Assembly: GCA_947500845.1 (NCBI GenBank) | Contig: CANMTP010000001.1 | Location: forward strand, 496,001 to 560,000 | Direction: 5' to 3' | DNA length: 64,000 bases | DNA from: an uncultured Aquimarina sp. | GTDB taxonomy: Bacteria; Bacteroidota; Bacteroidia; Flavobacteriales; Flavobacteriaceae | In this document: positions 17,143 through 26,792 of the stretch, piece by piece | Numbering within the stretch: position 1 is the stretch's first letter | Layout: every line of letters starts with the position of its first letter | Notes under the pieces: generated by a model | Database searches by the model: none | Seen by the model: the letters and a program-made list of their open reading frames with translations, nothing else | What the model was told of the DNA's origin: nothing | Position numbers and translations under genes: made by a program

Positions 17143-17474
17143 TTAGCTTCTTGAAAGTTGCTCTTTTTGAAATTCTGTAGGTGATTTTCCTATTTTTGTT
17201 TTAAAAAGAGTGCTGAATGACCCTAAACTTTCAAATCCTACAGCAAAAAAGGTTTCAGTTACCGACATTCTACTTATGAGATACTCTTTAGATTTCTCAA
17301 TACTTTTGTCGATTAAGTATTGTCTTGGAGTTAGTCCATAATATTTTTTTAATAAGCGTAACAAGTGATACTTGGAAACAAATTGAATATGGGACAATAA
17401 CTCCAAATTTAGATTGACATCATAATTGTTTTTGATATAGTTTCGAATGTTATGTAAATATATCTTTTTTTCAT
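17143..17474 (-). pseudogene. Short AraC-family regulator with a one-base frameshift near the start
   Basis: The HTH core is intact (LLSHIQFVSKYHLLRLLKKY, then YGLTPRQYLIDKSIEKSKEY and FFAVGFESLGSFSTLFKTKI). The same frame continues upstream as KKIYLHNIRNYIKNNYDVNL, the expected first helix, but it has no start codon before a stop. An ATG at 17474 is followed by seven A (T at 17465-17471 on the plus strand). One more A would join ATG to this frame. Either the gene is frameshifted, or translation starts at a non-ATG codon (TTG at 17406 gives an 87-residue protein lacking the first helix), or the homopolymer is misread. Confidence 0.65.
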
Positions 17475-17828
17475 AAGAGTTACTCTAGTGTGTTACAGCA
17501 ATTGTATCTCTGTAAAAGTACAGATATTTCCGTTTGCGCACTTTCGTAAATACATATGAATGCTTATATTTTCTTACTAAACTTATCATATTTCTCGTTC
17601 ATATCACCTAGCAGGGGCAATATCCTGATCGGTACGCGCTTTTGTATGATTTCTGGTACTATAATATAACAAAACATAAAACGTTATTTTAGATCAAATC
17701 TCTTATAAATCATTGCATACCAAATAATCAACAAAATTCTTTAAGTATTTGTTAATTACTTTGTAAGAAGGCTGTTTTAATTCTGTAAGTGAAGCGTTAT
17801 ATTAGCAGGCATTCTACCCAAAAATTTT
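17475..17828. other. Intergenic stretch upstream of parE
   Basis: No convincing gene. The minus strand has a 37-codon frame at 17564-17677 (MFCYIIVPEIIQKRVPIRIL, ending DKFSKKI) that looks like protein but has no recognisable family. It could be the tail of a decayed gene, in line with the remnants at 15-17.5 kb. The promoter of parE must be within the last 150 bases, but no clear TAnnTTTG element was found. Confidence 0.4.
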
Positions 17829-19688
17829 ATGAGCAAGGAAACCAAATATACCGAAGATAATATACGATCCCTAGACTGGAAGGAGCATATTCGTATGCGA
17901 CCAGGGATGTATATTGGTAAGTTAGGCGATGGATCATCTGCAGATGATGGGATTTATATTTTACTAAAAGAAGTACTCGACAATTCAATCGATGAGTATG
18001 TAATGGGAGCTGGTAAAACCATCGAGATCTCCATCCAAGGCGATAAAGTGGTGGTGCGAGACTATGGTCGTGGCATTCCACTAGGGAAAGTTGTAGATGT
18101 AGTATCCAAAATGAATACCGGTGGTAAGTATGACTCCCGCGCTTTCAAGAAATCGGTAGGACTTAACGGTGTAGGTACTAAGGCAGTTAACGCGCTATCT
18201 ACATATTTTCGTGTTGAATCTACGCGTGATGGTAAATCGGCAGCTGCAGAGTTTGAACAAGGAAACCTAACCCATCAGGATTCTCTTGAAGAAACAACGC
18301 GCAGACGTGGTACCAAAGTTACCTTTGTGCCCGATGATTCGATTTTTAAACACTACAAATATCGCACAGAGTATGTGGCCAAGATGCTTAAGAACTATGT
18401 GTACCTTAATCCGGGTTTAACCATAATTTTTAATGGAGAGAAATATTTTTCAGAAAACGGATTAAAAGATTTACTTTCTGATACTATCAACGAAGATGAT
18501 AGATTATACGATATTATTCATCTTAAAGGTAATGATATAGAAGTAGCTATCACCCATAGTAAGACACAATATAGCGAAGAGTATCATTCTTTTGTAAACG
18601 GGCAGCATACTACACAAGGAGGGACACACCAGGCTGCTTTTCGAGAAGCCGTAGTGAAAACCATACGAGAATTTTATGGTAAAAACTATGAAGCTAGTGA
18701 TATTAGAAAATCAATCGTGTCGGCGATAAGCATAAAGGTGATGGAACCTGTTTTTGAGAGTCAGACCAAAACGAAACTGGGATCTACTGATATGGGAGGT
18801 GGATTACCTACGGTGAGAACTTACATCAATGACTTTGTAAAAACAAATTTGGATAACTTCTTACATAAAAATGCCAATACTGCGGAGAGCTTACAACGTA
18901 AAATCCTGCAAGCAGAACGTGAACGTAAGGATCTGTCTGGAATTCGCAAACTAGCACGCGAACGTGCCAAAAAAGCTAGTTTACATAATAAAAAACTTAG
19001 AGATTGCCGTGTTCATCTTACCGATAGTAAAAAAGATCGTAATCTTGAGAGTACGCTGTTTATTACCGAGGGTGATTCTGCAAGTGGGTCGATTACCAAA
19101 TCTCGTGATGTAAATACCCAGGCTGTTTTTAGCTTACGTGGTAAGCCATTGAACAGCTATAACATGAGTAAAAAGATTGTTTATGAGAATGAAGAATTTA
19201 ATCTTTTGCAAGCAGCGTTGAATATCGAAGAATCTCTTGAAGATTTGCGTTATAATAATATTGTAATCGCGACCGATGCTGATGTCGATGGAATGCACAT
19301 TAGACTTTTGTTAATCACCTTCTTTTTACAGTTCTTTCCTGAAGTGATCAAAGAAGGACATTTATATATCTTACAAACACCACTTTTTAGGGTAAGAAAT
19401 AAAAAAGAGACTATTTATTGTTATTCTGAACAAGAAAGAAGAGATGCAATTACCAAATTATCCGGCAAACCTGAAATCACTCGATTTAAAGGTTTAGGGG
19501 AGATTTCTCCAGACGAATTTGTACACTTTATTGGTGATGATATTAGATTGGATCCAGTAATGTTGGATAAAGAAAAGTCTATCGAAGAGTTATTGTCTTT
19601 TTATATGGGAAAAAATACACCGCAACGACAAGAATTTATTATCGATAATCTAAAAGTTGAATTGGATACTGTAGAAGAAGAAGTATAA
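17829..19688 (+). CDS. parE: DNA topoisomerase IV subunit B
   Basis: 619 residues. The GHKL ATPase domain has [22 protein letters not shown] and [14 protein letters not shown]. The TOPRIM domain has [13 protein letters not shown] and [19 protein letters not shown]. The C-terminus carries [13 protein letters not shown] and a tail ending NTPQRQEFI. It decatenates daughter chromosomes as a heterotetramer with ParC. The short TOPRIM without the GyrB insert, and the adjacent parC, favour topoisomerase IV over gyrase. The parC gene follows after 113 bases on the same strand. Confidence 0.95.
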   Translation: MSKETKYTEDNIRSLDWKEHIRMRPGMYIGKLGDGSSADDGIYILLKEVLDNSIDEYVMGAGKTIEISIQGDKVVVRDYGRGIPLGKVVDVVSKMNTGGKYDSRAFKKSVGLNGVGTKAVNALSTYFRVESTRDGKSAAAEFEQGNLTHQDSLEETTRRRGTKVTFVPDDSIFKHYKYRTEYVAKMLKNYVYLNPGLTIIFNGEKYFSENGLKDLLSDTINEDDRLYDIIHLKGNDIEVAITHSKTQYSEEYHSFVNGQHTTQGGTHQAAFREAVVKTIREFYGKNYEASDIRKSIVSAISIKVMEPVFESQTKTKLGSTDMGGGLPTVRTYINDFVKTNLDNFLHKNANTAESLQRKILQAERERKDLSGIRKLARERAKKASLHNKKLRDCRVHLTDSKKDRNLESTLFITEGDSASGSITKSRDVNTQAVFSLRGKPLNSYNMSKKIVYENEEFNLLQAALNIEESLEDLRYNNIVIATDADVDGMHIRLLLITFFLQFFPEVIKEGHLYILQTPLFRVRNKKETIYCYSEQERRDAITKLSGKPEITRFKGLGEISPDEFVHFIGDDIRLDPVMLDKEKSIEELLSFYMGKNTPQRQEFIIDNLKVELDTVEEEV

Positions 19689-19801
19689 AGAATCGCGATC
19701 TATGAATTCTAAGAAATGATTAAATTCTTTGATTGAGGTTGCTTTTGAGAATTTGTAACTCTGCAACTTTGGAATTGATAAAATAGCCCCAATAATTATA
19801 T

Positions 19802-22477
19802 ATGGATTTGGAAAACGAAAACGAAGAACTACATCACGAATCAACTCCCGCAGATCACCAACCACAAGAAGTGATCACCAAAGTTACGGGAATGTACAAA
19901 GACTGGTTTCTGGATTATGCATCGTATGTAATCCTGGAGCGAGCCGTACCTGCTATTGAAGACGGTTTAAAACCAGTACAACGGCGTATTCTTCATTCTA
20001 TGAAAGATTTAGATGATGGTCGATATAACAAAGTTGCCAATATTGTGGGGCACACCATGCAGTATCACCCTCATGGTGATGCCAGTATATCTGACGCTAT
20101 GGTACAAGTCGGTCAAAAGGAACTACTAATCGATATGCAGGGAAACTGGGGAAATATCCTTACAGGTGATAGAGCAGCAGCATCTCGATATATAGAAGCG
20201 CGTCTTTCTAAATTTGCACTAGACGTTGTATATAATCCTAAGGTAACCGAATGGCAATTGTCCTATGATGGTCGTAAAAAAGAACCGATTAATCTTCCTG
20301 TTAAATTTCCATTACTATTAGCACAAGGAGCAGAAGGAATCGCAGTAGGATTAAGTACAAAGATTCTTCCGCATAATTTTATTGAGCTTATAGATGCTTC
20401 AATAAAACATCTGCAAGGAAAACGATTTACTATTTTACCCGATTTTCCGACATCTGGTATTGCTGACTTTACCAATTATAACGATGGTAACCGAGGTGGG
20501 AAAGTACGAGTACGTGCCAAAATATCGCAGTTAGACAAAAATACACTGGTGATTACAGAGATTCCGTTTTCAACCACTACCACTACGTTAATAGATTCTG
20601 TTCTTAAGGCAAACGACAAGGGTAAAATCAAAATCAAAAAGATAGAAGACAATACTGCTGCCGAAGTAGAAATATTAGTACATCTTCCGTCTGGTATTTC
20701 ACCAGATAAAACCATTGATGCGCTCTATGCATTTACGAATTGTGAAGTGTCTATCTCGCCATTAGGATGTGTGATTGAAGAAAATAAGCCTAATTTCATT
20801 GGGGTTTCAGAGATGCTTCGTCGTTCGACAGATAAGACCGTAGAATTGTTAAAACGAGAGCTTGAGATTCAGTTAGACGAGCTTCAGGAACAATGGCATT
20901 TTGCATCGTTGGAAAGAATTTTTATCGAAAATCGTATCTATCGTGATATTGAAGAGGTAGAAACCTGGGAAGGTGTTATCGAAGCTATTGATAAGGGACT
21001 TCAACCACATATCAAACACCTAAAACGTGCTGTTACCGAAGAAGATATTGTAAGACTAACAGAAATTCGAATTAAACGAATTTCAAAATTCGATATCGAT
21101 AAAGCGCAACAAAAAATTGAAGCGTTAGAAGAAGATATTACGAAAGTAAAACATAATCTGGAACATCTTATAGCGTTTGCTATAGATTATTTCAAGAGAT
21201 TGAAAACTACTTATGGTAAAGGTAAAGAGCGTAAAACAGCGATTAAGATTTTTGACGATATAGAGGCTACCAAGGTAGTGATACGCAATACAAAGCTTTA
21301 TGTAAATCGGGAAGAAGGATTTGTTGGTACTTCATTACGAAAAGACGAGTATGTTACTGATTGTTCTGATATAGATGACATTATTTGTTTTACTGCAGAG
21401 GGTAAATTAATGATCACCAAAGTAGATTCTAAGACTTTTATAGGTAAAAATATCATTCATGTAGCGGTCTTTAAGAAAAAAGATAAGCGTACCATCTACA
21501 ATATGATTTATCAGGATGGCAGAGGAGGAGCATCGTATGTAAAACGCTTCGCGGTTACAGGTGTTACAAGAGATAAGGAGTATGATCTTACTCAAGGAAA
21601 GAAAGGCTCTAAAGTGACGTATTTTTCTGCCAATCCGAATGGAGAGGCCGAAGTAGTGACTATTTTCTTACGTCAGGCGGGAAGCATTAAGAAACTCAAA
21701 TTTGACCTGGATTTCTCCGATTTGATGATAAAAGGACGCGGAGTTAAAGGGAATATAGTGACCAAGTATAATATTAAACGAGTAGAATTGAAGGAACAGG
21801 GAGTTTCTACCTTAAAACCTCGTAAAATATGGTTTGATGATACAGTCCAACGTCTTAACGTGGATGGTAGAGGAGAATTGCTTGGTGATTTTAGAGGAGA
21901 GGATCGTTTACTGATTATCGATCAAAAGGGAGTTGCGAAAACCATTATTCCTGAGATGACGTTACATTTTAATACTGATATGGTCGTTTTAGAGAAATGG
22001 AAGCCTAATAAACCAGTTTCGGCAATCTATTGGGATGGTGAAAAAGAACGATATTATGTAAAACGATTTCTTATAGAAAATCCTGAAAAGGAAGAAGTAT
22101 TCATTTCAGAACATCCAAAATCATTCTTAGAAGTTGTTTCAACAGATTATAGACCGGTGGTAGAGATAGTTTTTAATAAACTTCGTGGTAAAGATCAACG
22201 CCCAAATGAAGAAGTAAGCCTAGAGGAATTTATTACTATAAAAGGAATTAAAGCTCTTGGAAATCAACTAACTATTCATAAAGTAAAACAAATTAATTTA
22301 CTGGATTCGTTACCTTATGAAGAACCAGAACCCCTTCCTACAGAGGAAATAGAAGTGATAGAAGAGGAGAATGTCTCTGCTAAACCTTCTAATAAAACTG
22401 AAGAAACCGTTTCAAAACCTTCTGAAGATAAAGATGATGAAAATACCGGAGATGGAGAGCAAGCTAGTTTATTTTGA
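19802..22477 (+). CDS. parC: DNA topoisomerase IV subunit A
   Basis: 891 residues. The breakage-reunion domain contains GLKPVQRRILHSM, YHPHGDASISDAMVQ and catalytic Tyr130 in RAAASRYIEAR. A coiled-coil arm follows (about 370-470) and a beta-pinwheel C-terminal domain that lacks a GyrA box, as expected for ParC. The last 50 residues are acidic and low complexity (PEPLPTEEIEVIEEENVSAK and onward, ending GDGEQASLF). It forms topoisomerase IV with the ParE encoded just upstream. The 113-base gap holds no obvious promoter, so co-transcription is likely. Confidence 0.95.
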   Translation: MDLENENEELHHESTPADHQPQEVITKVTGMYKDWFLDYASYVILERAVPAIEDGLKPVQRRILHSMKDLDDGRYNKVANIVGHTMQYHPHGDASISDAMVQVGQKELLIDMQGNWGNILTGDRAAASRYIEARLSKFALDVVYNPKVTEWQLSYDGRKKEPINLPVKFPLLLAQGAEGIAVGLSTKILPHNFIELIDASIKHLQGKRFTILPDFPTSGIADFTNYNDGNRGGKVRVRAKISQLDKNTLVITEIPFSTTTTTLIDSVLKANDKGKIKIKKIEDNTAAEVEILVHLPSGISPDKTIDALYAFTNCEVSISPLGCVIEENKPNFIGVSEMLRRSTDKTVELLKRELEIQLDELQEQWHFASLERIFIENRIYRDIEEVETWEGVIEAIDKGLQPHIKHLKRAVTEEDIVRLTEIRIKRISKFDIDKAQQKIEALEEDITKVKHNLEHLIAFAIDYFKRLKTTYGKGKERKTAIKIFDDIEATKVVIRNTKLYVNREEGFVGTSLRKDEYVTDCSDIDDIICFTAEGKLMITKVDSKTFIGKNIIHVAVFKKKDKRTIYNMIYQDGRGGASYVKRFAVTGVTRDKEYDLTQGKKGSKVTYFSANPNGEAEVVTIFLRQAGSIKKLKFDLDFSDLMIKGRGVKGNIVTKYNIKRVELKEQGVSTLKPRKIWFDDTVQRLNVDGRGELLGDFRGEDRLLIIDQKGVAKTIIPEMTLHFNTDMVVLEKWKPNKPVSAIYWDGEKERYYVKRFLIENPEKEEVFISEHPKSFLEVVSTDYRPVVEIVFNKLRGKDQRPNEEVSLEEFITIKGIKALGNQLTIHKVKQINLLDSLPYEEPEPLPTEEIEVIEEENVSAKPSNKTEETVSKPSEDKDDENTGDGEQASLF

Positions 22478-22566
22478 TACTTACATAATAAAACATAAAA
22501 CCCTTAGGTATTTTAGTGGTTTAACAGCTATATCATTTTTGGATTGGTTAGTTTTTGACTTTATAA

Positions 22567-23145
22567 TCAAGACTTTTTTACAAATTTGGTAAGAATTACG
22601 ATATGTTGTCCATTCACTTTGCCTTCAATGTGTTCTGGATTGTCGTGCACTAAAGAGATGTTTCTTACGGCCACTCCTCTTTTTGCTGTAAAATTAGCTC
22701 CTTTTACATTCAAATCTTTGATGAGTACCACATTATCTCCGGCTTGTAGAACGGCGCCATTAGAATCAAAATGTTTGATTGTATCTTCATTTGCTTGCCC
22801 ATCTCCTGTAGCTTCTGCCCAGGCCATTGTTTCTTCATCCAAATACAGCATATCGAGCAAATCCTGTGGCCAGCCCTCAGCCCGTAAACGATTAAGCATT
22901 CTCCAAGCCATTACCTGTACAGCAGGTACTTCACTCCACATGCTGTCATTAAGACAACGCCAGTGATTTGGATCTGTTTTCTCAGGATTTTCTATTTGTT
23001 CAAGACAAACTTGCGAAATAAGAATGTGGGCATCTACACCTATTACCGGTGATTTTGGTACCTCATAAACTTTTAGGTTTTCAGTTTCTCTTGATAATTC
23101 ACATAATGATCCACTACGAGCATGTAGTTGTTTTTCCAGACTCAT
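22567..23145 (-). CDS. PhnA-domain protein
   Basis: 192 residues. The C-terminal part is a PhnA domain (about 120-190: DSNGAVLQAGDNVVLIKDLN, then VKGANFTAKRGVAVRNI, ending GQHIVILTKFVKKS). The N-terminal region has a short zinc-ribbon-like remnant (RSGSLCELS) and an adaptor segment. The family is named for the phn operon but its biochemical role is unsettled, and no phosphonate genes are nearby. The start at MSLEKQLHARSG is the only reasonable one. It lies convergent to parC. Confidence 0.85.
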   Translation of the reverse strand: MSLEKQLHARSGSLCELSRETENLKVYEVPKSPVIGVDAHILISQVCLEQIENPEKTDPNHWRCLNDSMWSEVPAVQVMAWRMLNRLRAEGWPQDLLDMLYLDEETMAWAEATGDGQANEDTIKHFDSNGAVLQAGDNVVLIKDLNVKGANFTAKRGVAVRNISLVHDNPEHIEGKVNGQHIVILTKFVKKS

Positions 23146-23227
23146 GGTTTTGGTTTAGAATTCTTCTGCGAATTTCGGGATAAAAAAATAAAAAAAACAG
23201 TATTAAATTGATAAGAACTTTCTTGAA

Positions 23228-24211
23228 CTACATTTTTTCTATTTCTATATGATCTGAAGTGTGAATGTCTCCTTGATCGTCAATAATAATACATTCAATT
23301 TTTGGTAATTGATTAATTCTATCAAGTCCTGCATCTTTACCCATAACAAAAATTGATGTTGCAAGAGCATCTGCTAGTTCTGCTTTGGGAGCAAAAATGG
23401 TAACACTTACAATTCCGCTAGAGGGGTATCCTGTTCTGGGGTCGATAATATGTGAGTATCTCTTGCCATTAAAAGATACATACTTTTCATAATTTCCCGA
23501 AGTGACCACTGCTCCCTCATGTATTGGGAGTAAACCAAAAGCTTTTGACTTATTCATAGGATTGGTGATGGCTACTTTCCAGGCTTCACCATTAGGTTGT
23601 TTACCCCACGCATTCATATCTCCCGAGGCATTAATAATGCCTGCATTTACATTTTTTTGTATCAATAAGGCTTTTGCTTTATCGGCGGCATAGCCCTTGC
23701 CTATGGCTCCAAAACCAATTTTCATCCCCGGGACTTTTAAGAATACGGTAGTGTTTTTTTTGTCTAATACTATGTTTTGATATCCAACTTTGGCTACAGA
23801 AGTTTTTATCGCTTCTTCCGATGGGAAATTCATCATGCTTCCATCAAATTTCCAGATGTTGTCCATCGATGCATAACTAATATCAAATGCTCCGTCGGTG
23901 AGATTTGAAATACTAATAGAGCGGTTAACAAGATCAAACAATTCCTGATCAACTTTTACAGGTTGGATGCCTGCGTTTCTATTGATTTGTGAAGTTTGAG
24001 AATTTTGATCCCAGGAGGAAATGAGTTTTTCGATCCGTGTTATCTCTTTAACAGCCAGATCTATATATTGATTAGCTTGGGTGCTGTTTTTTGCAACTAC
24101 CGTAATCTCAAAATCACTTCCCATAAGGTAGAGAGACCGCTTATAAGGCTTTTGAGCATGGCAGACTACCCAAAATAAGAGAAGAATAATGAAAATAGGA
24201 TGGTTTTTCAA
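23228..24211 (-). CDS. apbE: FAD:protein FMN transferase (ApbE family)
   Basis: 327 residues with an N-terminal signal (HPIFIILLLFWVVCHAQKPY). Conserved ApbE features are the N-terminal LMGSDFEITV, the DAS-like GAFDISYASMDNIW, GFGAIGKGYAADKA, the SGDMNAWGK loop, and the metal-binding ADALATSIFVMG. It covalently attaches FMN to a threonine of target proteins such as NqrB/NqrC or RnfG in the periplasm. No target gene lies in the window. A promoter-like TACCTTTG on the minus strand (24245-24252) is 34 bases upstream. Confidence 0.93.
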   Translation of the reverse strand: MKNHPIFIILLLFWVVCHAQKPYKRSLYLMGSDFEITVVAKNSTQANQYIDLAVKEITRIEKLISSWDQNSQTSQINRNAGIQPVKVDQELFDLVNRSISISNLTDGAFDISYASMDNIWKFDGSMMNFPSEEAIKTSVAKVGYQNIVLDKKNTTVFLKVPGMKIGFGAIGKGYAADKAKALLIQKNVNAGIINASGDMNAWGKQPNGEAWKVAITNPMNKSKAFGLLPIHEGAVVTSGNYEKYVSFNGKRYSHIIDPRTGYPSSGIVSVTIFAPKAELADALATSIFVMGKDAGLDRINQLPKIECIIIDDQGDIHTSDHIEIEKM

Positions 24212-24244
24212 TTTAATTTTGTTTTAGTAGAGCTTACGAATATC

Positions 24245-24270
24245 CAAAGGTATTGAAATAAGTAACTCAA
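24245..24270 (-). promoter_or_regulatory. Possible promoter of apbE
   Basis: On the minus strand a TACCTTTG -7 element (complement of 24245-24252) is preceded by TTG (complement of 24268-24270) at a 15-base spacing. That is shorter than the usual 19-21 bases, so only the -7 element is well supported. Confidence 0.45.
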
Positions 24271-24335
24271 TTTTAAATTATGTAAGAACCAACATTGCTA
24301 ATGTCTTAATTCATGATCACTTATAAAATGACAAA

Positions 24336-25229
24336 TCATTTAATAGGAATCCATACCTCTTCCTCAGACTTTGGATGAAAGGGGCCATGATATTTTTCTC
24401 CCATGACCGTAAATATATCTCTTGTGTCTAGTTCATAATCAGAGTTGGGCAACCATGACCTAAGAATATAGTCCATTGTTTTTTGAAATGTACTTACAGG
24501 ACCTTTATGCATAAAGACTGCATATTTCCCTTCTGATAGACTATATGAAGACATCCCATCAGGAATATGGTCAAAATCTGCAACTTCTATCGCTGCCCAT
24601 TTTTCGAACAGAATATCTTCTGTAAAAGTATCTAGCGTAATAGTATCATTATGAACTTGCACCGAGTAATATCCGGTATCTCTGTTATTTTTGATTTCAT
24701 GTCTTCTGGGCATAAACTCCTGCCACATTGCGGTTGTTGTGTCATTAGAAAGACTGGTTTCAATTTTTAAACCTACTAATTTTCTTTCTTGGGCATTAAT
24801 GATATGGGGTGTCGTAGAGGTAAAATCCTTTTGTAAACGATCAAAATCGCTGGGTGATAAAGTATAACGATCAAAAGGAACAAGTCGGTGTCCTTTCTTT
24901 CTATATTTTGCCGGACTGATTTCAAAAACAGATGTAAAAGCACGGGTGTATGACTGTTGAGAATCAAATTGATACCGCTCAGCAATTTCTATGATGGGCT
25001 GTTTAGTGAGAATTAATTCATGAGCAGATTCAGAAACCCTTCTTTTTCTCACATAGTCTCCAACAGTTTCACCTGTTATTGCGGTAAAGACTCGACTAAA
25101 ATGATATTTAGAATAATAAGCTTGCTGTGCAATACTATCTAAAGTAAGTTCACTTTTGAGGTTTTCCTCTATAAAGGATATGGCTCTTGAAATTCTGTTA
25201 ACATAAGAATCATTTGAGTGTTTAGGCAT
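24336..25229 (-). CDS. AraC-family regulator with GyrI-like effector domain
   Basis: 297 residues. Two HTH motifs occupy residues 10-115 (LTLDSIAQQAYYSKYHFSRV and RYQFDSQQSYTRAFTSVFEI then SPAKYRK). A GyrI-like small-molecule-binding domain follows (about 145-297: ERKLVGLKIETSLSND, ending EEEVWIPIK). This is the Rob/SoxS-like layout in which the C-terminal domain binds amphipathic ligands. No adjacent efflux gene was seen, so the target is unknown. The 256 bases upstream (25230-25485) are very AT-rich and hold no gene. Confidence 0.9.
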   Translation of the reverse strand: MPKHSNDSYVNRISRAISFIEENLKSELTLDSIAQQAYYSKYHFSRVFTAITGETVGDYVRKRRVSESAHELILTKQPIIEIAERYQFDSQQSYTRAFTSVFEISPAKYRKKGHRLVPFDRYTLSPSDFDRLQKDFTSTTPHIINAQERKLVGLKIETSLSNDTTTAMWQEFMPRRHEIKNNRDTGYYSVQVHNDTITLDTFTEDILFEKWAAIEVADFDHIPDGMSSYSLSEGKYAVFMHKGPVSTFQKTMDYILRSWLPNSDYELDTRDIFTVMGEKYHGPFHPKSEEEVWIPIK

Positions 25230-25485
25230 AATTCGCTTTTGAACTATACAATATTACAATGAAAATCCGATTAGTTTTTAACGAATATTGCTATAATTAA
25301 TTTCGATTATACATGTCGAACAAATAATTTTATTGTATTAAAGTATAAGTATCAATTATTTATAAAAAATATTGATTATCAAACATTTATAAAAAAATTA
25401 AATGATTTCAGTATTTAAAATACATCTGATTAAGATCAAAAACGAATGGTAAAGCATCTGGACAGAGATGCAAATATTTCGAACA

Positions 25486-25860
25486 TTATTTTATTTTTTT
25501 TGCGGTTCCGCGCTGTTTATTAGATGAGCCTACCAGTGCATACTCAAAAGTATACGTATCGTTGTTGGTCGATAAGATTTTCATGTGAATAGCTTTCTCT
25601 TCGGCCATGCTATTTGGGTGTAGTTTCTGTACGATATATTCACAATCATTAATCCATCGAACACTAGATGTGTCTGTTTTTCCCTGGAAATAATCAACCT
25701 CAATAGAATCATTTCGAATAAAAGTAGTTTTAACCAATTCACCATTAAGCAAGGTTTCAAATTCGAAAGTACCCATGTGAAAATCAGTACAATTTCTTTC
25801 TGGCTGATAACAACCTGAAAGTAGTAAGATACACAAGAGTATAAAAGCAATTCTCTTCAT
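25486..25860 (-). CDS. Small lipoprotein of unknown function
   Basis: 124 residues from the ATG at 25860, which opens directly into a lipoprotein signal (MKRIAFILLCILLLSGCYQP, lipid Cys17). An in-frame ATG 20 codons upstream would bury the signal and is unlikely. The mature part is a small beta-rich domain (CTDFHMGTFEFETLLNG, then RWINDCEYIVQKLHPN, ending SNKQRGTAKKIK). Similar short lipoproteins are common next to Bacteroidetes HTH genes, but I do not know a function. It follows the XRE gene on the same strand, 70 bases from its stop. Confidence 0.8.
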   Translation of the reverse strand: MKRIAFILLCILLLSGCYQPERNCTDFHMGTFEFETLLNGELVKTTFIRNDSIEVDYFQGKTDTSSVRWINDCEYIVQKLHPNSMAEEKAIHMKILSTNNDTYTFEYALVGSSNKQRGTAKKIK

Positions 25861-25930
25861 ATAATAGTTTAACTGAAAAACGAAAATAGATTTATTTCCA
25901 GAAATTTGATAACGACACACAAAAAAGTTG

Positions 25931-26410
25931 TTAAGATTTTTTCATTTCATACGAATTGAAAGTTCCATCTGAATAAAAAATGACGATACGATCAATGGGG
26001 TGTTCTGAAGAATGAACTTGCGAAATCTTTTCTACAGAAGAAATTGATTGTTCGACTGTTTCTTTTTCATGTGTTGCTGATTGTGAAAATAGATCTTGTT
26101 CGGACAAAATAGTAGGAGTAGAAGTTGCTTCTGAAATAGCTTCAATTTCTTGTACGTCTGTTTTTTCTTCAATCGTATTTTTAGATCTTGGAAACGTGCC
26201 TTTACCGTATAATAACCATTCCAGATCTACATCTGTATATGCGTCTACAATCTTCATTACAAAGTCCAGACTGGGTTTATTTCTACCCGAAAGTATATGC
26301 GAAATAGATGAACGGCCTACACCCATGTAATCTGCAAAGGATGAGGCAGATACAGCATAATAATCCATAATTTTTTGGATTCTTTTACCAAAATCTTTAT
26401 TGTTTACCAT
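25931..26410 (-). CDS. XRE-family HTH transcriptional regulator
   Basis: 159 residues. The HTH domain occupies residues 7-65 (FADYMGVGRSSISHILSGRN then KPSLDFVMKIVDAYTDVDLE), followed by WLLYGKGTFP. A disordered Ser/Thr/Glu linker leads to a short C-terminal strand pair (DRIVIFYSDGTFNSYEMKKS). There is no S24 peptidase domain. One copy of a GTTTACAnnTGTAAAC-type palindrome covers its own start codon, and the second overlaps its -7 promoter element. That suggests negative autoregulation, and this protein is the best candidate to bind the array of sites in 26402-26725. Confidence 0.85.
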   Translation of the reverse strand: MVNNKDFGKRIQKIMDYYAVSASSFADYMGVGRSSISHILSGRNKPSLDFVMKIVDAYTDVDLEWLLYGKGTFPRSKNTIEEKTDVQEIEAISEATSTPTILSEQDLFSQSATHEKETVEQSISSVEKISQVHSSEHPIDRIVIFYSDGTFNSYEMKKS

Positions 26411-26725
26411 TGTAAACGAGTTAGAGTGTTCATAGTGGTTACAAAGGTAAACAAATTCTGTAACAAAACCGTTTTACAATTGTAAACACACTATTATTAT
26501 ATTAAAATAAAACTTCATATAATCCCTTAGATAACCCTGATATTTAAGCATTTAAATAAATAATATATATTTTTTAAAATAATTGTTAATAACTAGAATA
26601 CAATTGGAAACTTGAAGTTTAATACTGTTTACATTACTAAACAAAAACTGCATAAACGGTTGTTCACAAATGTAAATAATAATAAGTTACAATTGTAAAC
26701 TGAGAAAGAGTTTACAGATGTAAAT
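26402..26725. repeat. Array of eight palindromic operator-like sites
   Basis: Eight 16-bp imperfect palindromes fit GTTTACAnnTGTAAAC: 26402-26417, 26437-26452, 26472-26487, 26596-26611, 26627-26642, 26662-26677, 26685-26700 and 26710-26725. The first three start exactly 35 bases apart, as do the fifth and sixth. The first straddles the ATG of the XRE gene; the last ends 67 bases before the M14 gene. Sites 4-6 are the more degenerate. The core TACAnnTGTA also resembles BlaI/CopY operators, but no such gene is nearby. The 382 bases between the two genes contain no ORF of note. Confidence 0.75.
26442..26449 (-). promoter_or_regulatory. -7 promoter element of the XRE regulator gene, inside operator site 2
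   Basis: TACCTTTG on the minus strand (complement of 26442-26449) matches the TAnnTTTG -7 consensus and stands 31 bases before the XRE start codon. It lies entirely within operator site 2 (26437-26452), so a protein bound there would block RNA polymerase. No well-spaced -33 TTG was found. Confidence 0.5.
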
Positions 26726-26792
26726 AATCTTTTTAATTACTATGATTACTCAATAAACTGTGGTAATTTCGTAGCTTTATCATACTAAATTT

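Noticed and set aside
17564..17677. 37-residue small gene upstream of parE
   Set aside because: It has an ATG and protein-like composition but no terminator, promoter or recognisable family; it could be chance or a remnant, so it is noted only inside the intergenic entry.
26596..26725. BlaI/CopY-type operator (TACAnnTGTA)
   Set aside because: The core fits, but no BlaI, MecI or CopY gene is nearby, whereas the XRE regulator is directly adjacent with sites over its own promoter.
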